Source of the DNA: Georgenia sp.
Lineage (GTDB): Bacteria > Actinomycetota > Actinomycetes > Actinomycetales > Actinomycetaceae
Reading direction: 5' to 3'
DNA: 9,514 nucleotides
Assembly: GCA_027322565.1 (NCBI GenBank)
Contig: DAHVRG010000063.1
Location: 1-9,514 of the forward strand
The notes under the pieces are model-generated. The model saw nothing but the letters and a program-made list of their open reading frames with translations. It made no database searches and was not told where the DNA came from. Shown here in pieces: positions 5,515 to 9,514 of the stretch; within the stretch, counting starts at the first letter, position 1, and each line of letters starts with the position of its first letter. A program made the position numbers and the translations under genes.

Positions 5515-7763
5515 GCGTGGCCGGGGCAGCCCGCCTCGCCGACGTCGTCGCCGAGCTCGCGCGCCGGTCGGACACCGAGCTCGTCGGGCTGCTGCGCGAC
5601 CGCCCGGACCTTCCCGTGCCCACTCCGGCGCACCTCAGCGCGCTCGCCGCCCGTGCCGTCTCCCGCCCATCGGTGGAGCGGGCGCTGCTCGGCCTGGACC
5701 AGCACACGCTCGAGGTCGCCGAGGCCGTGTGCGCGCTCAGCGCCTTCGGCCCCGTCGCCGTCACCCGGCTCGGCCCGGCCATGGGGGCGCACGACCCGGA
5801 GCACCTGCGGCTGGTCGAGGAGGCGTACGCGGACCTGACGCGGCTCCTGCTCGTCGTCGACGGCCGCCCGGTCGGGGCGCTGCAGGAGGCGCTCGGGCCC
5901 TACCCTGCCCGGCTCGGCCCGCCGGCGGCCGAGCTCGAGACGTCCCGCGACCCGGTCCTCACCCGCGAGCGTCTCGCCGAGGTGATGGCGGACGCACCGC
6001 CCGCCGCGCACCGGGTGCTCGAGGCGCTCGTCGCCGGACCGCCCGTCGGCGTCACGAGCGGGACCGACCCGTCCGGCGGGACCCGCTGGCTGCTCGACCG
6101 CGGCGTCCTCCAGCCGCTCGGCACCCACCAGGTCGTCCTCCCGCTCGAGACCGGGCTCGCCGCCCGGGAGGGCCGCACCCACCCCGAGCCCCACCCGCAC
6201 CCACCGTCCGTCGCCGCGCCCACCCGGCCGGCCCCCGTCGTCGCCGCGGAGTCGTCCCGCGCCGCCGAGGAGGTCGTCCGGCTCGTCGGCCTCGTCCTGC
6301 GGCAGTGGTCGCTCGAGCCGGCGCCCGCGCTGCGCAGCGGAGGCCTCGGGGTACGTGAGCTGCGCCGGCTCGCCACCGGGCTCGAGGTGACCGCCGAGCA
6401 CGCGGCCACCGTCGTCGAGCTCGCCGCGATGGCGGGGCTCGTCGCCCCCGACGACGACGGCGAGCGCCCGGTCTTCGTGGCGACGGCAGCGGCCGCGGAC
6501 TGGTCGGAGGACGAGCTCGCCGACCGGTGGACGGTGCTCGTCGAGGGCTGGGCGAGGTCACCGCGGATGCCGTGGCTCGTGGGGACGCGGGACGAGCGCG
6601 GCACGCTGCGGGCGGCGCTCGGGCCGGGGCTGGAGCGTGGCTGGGCAGCGCGTCTGCGACGCCGCTGCCTGGCCGTGCTCGCCGACCTCGCTCCCGGAAC
6701 GGCACCCGCCGCCGCCGACGTCCACGCCGCGCTGCACTGGCAGGCGCCGCGCGCGACCCCGCCGGAGTCCAGCGTCGCGGCGGTGCTCGCGGAGGCCGAG
6801 CTGCTCGGCATCACCGGGGCGGGTGCGCTCGGGTCCGCGGGCCGTGCGCTGGCCGTGGGCGCCGCTCCCCCGGAGGTCGCCGCAGCGCTCGCCGCCGACC
6901 TGCCCGAGCCGGTCGACGAGATCCTCGTCCAGGGCGACCTCACCGCCGTCGTGCCCGGCCGGCCCACCCGCGAGCTGGCCGGGCTGCTCGAGCAGGTCTC
7001 CGACGTCGAGAGCCGGGGGGCTGCCCTCACTGTGCGCTTCACCGCGGAGTCGGTGCGCCGGGCGCTCGACGCGGGGCACGAGGCGGGTGCGCTGCTCAAG
7101 CGGCTGGCGGCGGTCTCCCGCACCCCGCTGCCGCAGGCCCTGGAGTACCTCGTCACCGACGCCGCCCGCCGTCACGGGCGCCTGCGGGTCGGCGGCGCGG
7201 CGGGTTACGTCCGCACCCCCGACGAGGCGACCACCCGTGCCCTGCTCGCCGACCCCCGTCTCGCCGGTCTCGGGCTGCGCGAGCTCGCCCCGACCGTCCT
7301 CGTGAGCGTCGCGCCGCCCGGTGAGCTGCTCGACGCCCTGCGCGCCTCCGGGGCCGCCCCGGTCCTCGAGGGCCCGGCCGGCGCCGCGGTCGAGGCGCGG
7401 GCCCCGCTGCGCCGCACCCTGCGCACCGCCGAACGGGTCCGCCGCGCCGGCGAGGTGACGGTGCAGGGCCCCGACGACGCCGCCCTCGAGCGGCTCGTCG
7501 CCCGGATGCGCGCCGGCCAGGACCGGCTGGACCAGCGTTCCGACCTCCCGGCCACCGACCCGGTCCACACCGTGGCTGCGCTCCGCGAGGCGGCGAGCGC
7601 CGGGAGCCCGGTGCGGGTCGTCGTCGTCGGGGCGAGCGGACGCCCCGAGCAGCGCCGGGTGCGCCCGCTGAGCGTCGAGGGCGGGCGGGTGCGGATGCTC
7701 GACCTCGACCGCGAGGCGGAGCTCGTCGTCGCCGTCCATCGCATCAACGCCGTCGGCGACTGA
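5511..7763 (+). CDS. Helicase-associated protein with XPB/Ssl2-type N-terminal domain and WYL-like C-terminus, no motor
   Basis: This 750-residue protein is close in length to M. tuberculosis Rv0862c, its likely counterpart. Residues about 468-561 form the Helicase_C_3 domain (PF13625, XPB/Ssl2-like N-terminal domain): EILVQGDLTAVVPG, ESRGAALTVRFTAESVRRALDAG, PQALEYLVTDAARRHGRLRVG. Residues about 685-750 (VAALREAASAGSPVRVVVV, then RRVRPLSVEGGRVRMLD, then VHRINAV) resemble a WYL domain. The N-terminal half is Ala/Leu-rich and helical, with a Pro/His-rich linker at about 221-245. I see no Walker A, DEAD/DEVH box or arginine-finger motif, so it should not unwind DNA alone. It may be an accessory or DNA-binding partner of the adjacent XPB; this is inference. 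The GTG at 5511 overlaps the preceding stop (GTGA) and is preferred because the longer open frame back to 3966 is Arg/Pro-rich shadow sequence of the upstream gene. Confidence 0.9.
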   Translation: MSVAGAARLADVVAELARRSDTELVGLLRDRPDLPVPTPAHLSALAARAVSRPSVERALLGLDQHTLEVAEAVCALSAFGPVAVTRLGPAMGAHDPEHLRLVEEAYADLTRLLLVVDGRPVGALQEALGPYPARLGPPAAELETSRDPVLTRERLAEVMADAPPAAHRVLEALVAGPPVGVTSGTDPSGGTRWLLDRGVLQPLGTHQVVLPLETGLAAREGRTHPEPHPHPPSVAAPTRPAPVVAAESSRAAEEVVRLVGLVLRQWSLEPAPALRSGGLGVRELRRLATGLEVTAEHAATVVELAAMAGLVAPDDDGERPVFVATAAAADWSEDELADRWTVLVEGWARSPRMPWLVGTRDERGTLRAALGPGLERGWAARLRRRCLAVLADLAPGTAPAAADVHAALHWQAPRATPPESSVAAVLAEAELLGITGAGALGSAGRALAVGAAPPEVAAALAADLPEPVDEILVQGDLTAVVPGRPTRELAGLLEQVSDVESRGAALTVRFTAESVRRALDAGHEAGALLKRLAAVSRTPLPQALEYLVTDAARRHGRLRVGGAAGYVRTPDEATTRALLADPRLAGLGLRELAPTVLVSVAPPGELLDALRASGAAPVLEGPAGAAVEARAPLRRTLRTAERVRRAGEVTVQGPDDAALERLVARMRAGQDRLDQRSDLPATDPVHTVAALREAASAGSPVRVVVVGASGRPEQRRVRPLSVEGGRVRMLDLDREAELVVAVHRINAVGD

Positions 7764-7767
7764 ACCG

Positions 7768-7786
7768 CCCGGCGGGCAGCGCCGGG
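7768..7786 (+). terminator. Hairpin after the helicase-associated gene, probable terminator or attenuating stem
   Basis: CCCGGCG (7768-7774) and CGCCGGG (7780-7786) form a perfect 7-bp stem with a 5-base loop, 4 bases after the stop at 7761-7763. No T-run follows. Actinobacterial terminators often lack one, and a new promoter appears just downstream, which fits a transcription unit boundary. Confidence 0.45.
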
Positions 7787-7877
7787 ACCGCAGCCCTCGT
7801 CGCCTCTCGACCCGCTGTGCGACCCGGGGAACAGGGGCGTGCCACCCGTCGGCGATGGCCGCGAGGGCAAGGTCACC

Positions 7878-7913
7878 GTGACCTACGCGCCCCGGCGCGC
7901 GACAATGGCGTGA
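7878..7913 (+). promoter_or_regulatory. Probable promoter of xpb giving a leaderless transcript
   Basis: GTGACC (7878-7883) matches TTGACA at 4 of 6 positions. A 17-base spacer separates it from GACAAT (7901-7906), which matches TATAAT at 4 of 6. Six bases (GGCGTG) follow and then the A of the xpb ATG at 7913, exactly where transcription should begin. There is no purine-rich ribosome binding site before the ATG. This is the arrangement of leaderless actinobacterial genes. It is a prediction from spacing and base matches only. Confidence 0.55.
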
Positions 7914-9514
7914 TGCCAGACGGCCCCCTGATCGTCCAGTCCGACAAGACGCTGCTCCTCGAGGTCGACCACCCGCGTGCCCGGGACGCCCGCCGCGCCA
8001 TCGCCCCCTTCGCCGAGCTCGAGCGTGCACCGGAGCACATCCACACCTACCGGCTCACCCCGCTCGGGCTGTGGAACGCCCGGGCCGCAGGACACGACGC
8101 CGAGCAGGTGGTCGCCGCGCTCATCGACTACTCCCGCTACCCCGTGCCCCACTCGCTGCTCGTCGACGTCGCCGAGACGATGGACCGCTACGGGCGGCTG
8201 CGGCTCCACTCCCACCCCGCCCACGGGCTCGTCCTCGAGACGACGGACGTCGCCGTCCTCGAGGAGGTCCTGCGGTCCAAGCGGATGACCGGGCTCGTCG
8301 GCGAGCGGATCGACCGGACGAGCGTCGTCGTCCACCCGAGTGCGCGCGGCGAGGTCAAGCAGGCGCTGGTCAAGCTCGGCTGGCCCGCGGACGACCTCGC
8401 CGGGTACGTCAACGGCGAGGCGCACCCGATCGCCCTCGACACGAGCGACTGGGCGCTGCGCCCGTACCAGGAGGAGGCCGTCGAGGGCTTCTGGCACGGC
8501 GGCTCCGGCGTCGTCGTCCTCCCGTGCGGCGCCGGCAAGACGCTCGTCGGGGCGGGGGCGATGGCGCGCTCGGCGACGACGACGCTCATCCTCGTCACCA
8601 ACACGGTCTCCGCCCGGCAGTGGCGTGACGAGCTGCTCCGGCGCACGACGCTCACCGAGGCCGAGATCGGCGAGTACTCCGGCGCCCGCAAGGAGGTGCG
8701 CCCGGTGACGATCGCGACCTACCAGGTGCTCACCACCCGGCGGAAGGGCACCTACCCGCACCTCGAGCTGCTCGACGCCCGTGACTGGGGACTCATCGTC
8801 TACGACGAGGTCCACCTCCTGCCGGCGCCGATCTTCCGGATGACCGCCGACCTGCAGGCACGCCGCCGGCTCGGGCTCACCGCCACGCTCGTGCGTGAGG
8901 ACGGCCGGGAGGACGAGGTGTTCTCCCTCATCGGCCCCAAGCGCTACGACGCCCCGTGGAAGGACATCGAGGCGCAGGGCTGGATCGCCCCCGCCGAGTG
9001 CATCGAGGTGCGCCTCACCCTCCCCGAGCACGAGCGCATGGTCTATGCGACGGCCGAGCCGGACGAGCGCTACCGGCTGGCCGCCACGGCCGAGGGCAAG
9101 GAGCAGGTGGTCGAGGACGTCGTCCGGCGCCACCCCGGGGAGCAGGTGCTCGTCATCGGCCAGTACCTCGACCAGCTCGAGGACCTCGCCGGCCGGCTCG
9201 ACGCGCCGCTCATCACCGGGGCGACGTCGGTGAACCAGCGGCAGCGGCTCTTCGACCGGTTCCGCGCCGGTGAGGTGCCGGTGCTCGTCGTCTCCAAGGT
9301 TGCGAACTTCTCCATCGACCTGCCCGAGGCAGCGGTGGCCATCCAGGTCTCCGGGTCGTTCGGCTCCCGGCAGGAGGAGGCCCAGCGGCTGGGCCGGCTG
9401 CTGCGCCCGAAGGCCGACGGCAAGACGGCGCACTTCTACACTGTCGTCACCCGCGACACCGTCGACCAGGAGTTCGCCGCGCACCGGCAGCGCTTCCTCG
9501 CCGAGCAGGGGTAC
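7913..9514 (+). CDS. xpb: DNA repair helicase XPB, bacterial type (3' end cut by the window)
   Basis: The 534 visible residues form an SF2 helicase closely resembling M. tuberculosis XPB (Rv0861c, about 540-550 residues) as remembered. The N-terminus PLIVQSDKTLLLEVDHP and the HTYRLTPLGLWNARAAGHD segment form the N-terminal damage-recognition-like region. RecA domain 1 has Walker A LPCGAGKT (K209), the DEVH box (D298-H301), LTAT (322-325) and the XPB-specific RED motif (R328-E329-D330). RecA domain 2 has VLVIGQYLDQL, VSKVANFSIDLPEA and motif VI QEEAQRLGRLLRPK (487-500). All catalytic motifs are intact, so it should be an active 3'-5' ATP-dependent DNA helicase or translocase, probably in DNA repair. 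The ATG at 7913 gives the family N-terminus. No stop occurs before the window end; roughly 10-20 residues are missing. It lies 149 bases after the helicase-associated gene, apparently with its own promoter. Confidence 0.97.
   Translation, partial: MPDGPLIVQSDKTLLLEVDHPRARDARRAIAPFAELERAPEHIHTYRLTPLGLWNARAAGHDAEQVVAALIDYSRYPVPHSLLVDVAETMDRYGRLRLHSHPAHGLVLETTDVAVLEEVLRSKRMTGLVGERIDRTSVVVHPSARGEVKQALVKLGWPADDLAGYVNGEAHPIALDTSDWALRPYQEEAVEGFWHGGSGVVVLPCGAGKTLVGAGAMARSATTTLILVTNTVSARQWRDELLRRTTLTEAEIGEYSGARKEVRPVTIATYQVLTTRRKGTYPHLELLDARDWGLIVYDEVHLLPAPIFRMTADLQARRRLGLTATLVREDGREDEVFSLIGPKRYDAPWKDIEAQGWIAPAECIEVRLTLPEHERMVYATAEPDERYRLAATAEGKEQVVEDVVRRHPGEQVLVIGQYLDQLEDLAGRLDAPLITGATSVNQRQRLFDRFRAGEVPVLVVSKVANFSIDLPEAAVAIQVSGSFGSRQEEAQRLGRLLRPKADGKTAHFYTVVTRDTVDQEFAAHRQRFLAEQGY

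Noticed and set aside
7764..7912. A LexA-type SOS box or other operator before xpb
   Set aside because: I looked for the actinobacterial GAAC-N4-GTTC pattern and found only an isolated GAAC in GGGGAACAGG; no second half-site at the right distance.
6558..8030. 490-codon minus-strand frame spanning the helicase-associated gene and the start of xpb
   Set aside because: It crosses two real genes and the hairpin/promoter interval; its translation is Arg/Gly/Ala-rich without any recognisable motif.
7883..9484. 533-codon open frame on the minus strand opposite xpb
   Set aside because: It is wholly antisense to a helicase with all motifs intact, and its translation is Arg/Gly/Asp/Val-rich low-complexity sequence typical of shadow frames at very high GC.

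Overview
The window is very GC-rich, codons end almost always in G or C, GTG starts are frequent, and several genes overlap by 4 bases. Together with the gene families present (mycobacterial-type XPB helicase, DUF3027 protein, actinobacterial CspB with a C-terminal extension), this points clearly to an actinomycete chromosome. A high-GC Micrococcales-like genus is a guess. I see no mobile element, CRISPR array, tRNA or rRNA, and no gene-free stretch longer than about 160 bases.

Layout. (1) Bases 1-959, plus strand: the end of a carbohydrate ABC operon, with the last codons of an upstream gene overlapping a complete MalG-type permease. (2) Bases 1062-3541, minus strand: an apparent operon cspB -> DUF3027 gene -> MFS transporter gene, converging on the permease. 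(3) Bases 3542-3702: a divergent promoter region. (4) Bases 3703-7763, plus strand: a large protein with a YezG-like N-terminus and two SseB-like domains, overlapping by 4 bases the gene of a 750-residue motorless protein with an XPB/Ssl2-type N-terminal domain (Helicase_C_3) and a WYL-like C-terminus. (5) Bases 7764-7912: a hairpin followed by a probable promoter. (6) Base 7913 to the window end, plus strand: the XPB-family DNA repair helicase, lacking only its last residues.

How the genes fit together. Bases 1-959 are sugar uptake. The rest resembles a conserved actinobacterial neighbourhood. From memory, Mycobacterium tuberculosis has xpb (Rv0861c) next to the Helicase_C_3-type gene (Rv0862c), with cspB, an MFS gene and the DUF3027 gene within about 20 loci; here all are compressed into about 8.5 kb. 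The likely theme is nucleic-acid handling: a cold-shock RNA/DNA binder, a helicase, and a protein carrying an XPB-like accessory domain without a motor. The roles of the DUF3027 and SseB-domain proteins are unknown.

The most notable points are a YezG-like/SseB/SseB fusion translationally coupled to the XPB-accessory gene, and a well-spaced promoter placing the predicted xpb transcription start exactly on its ATG, suggesting a leaderless mRNA.
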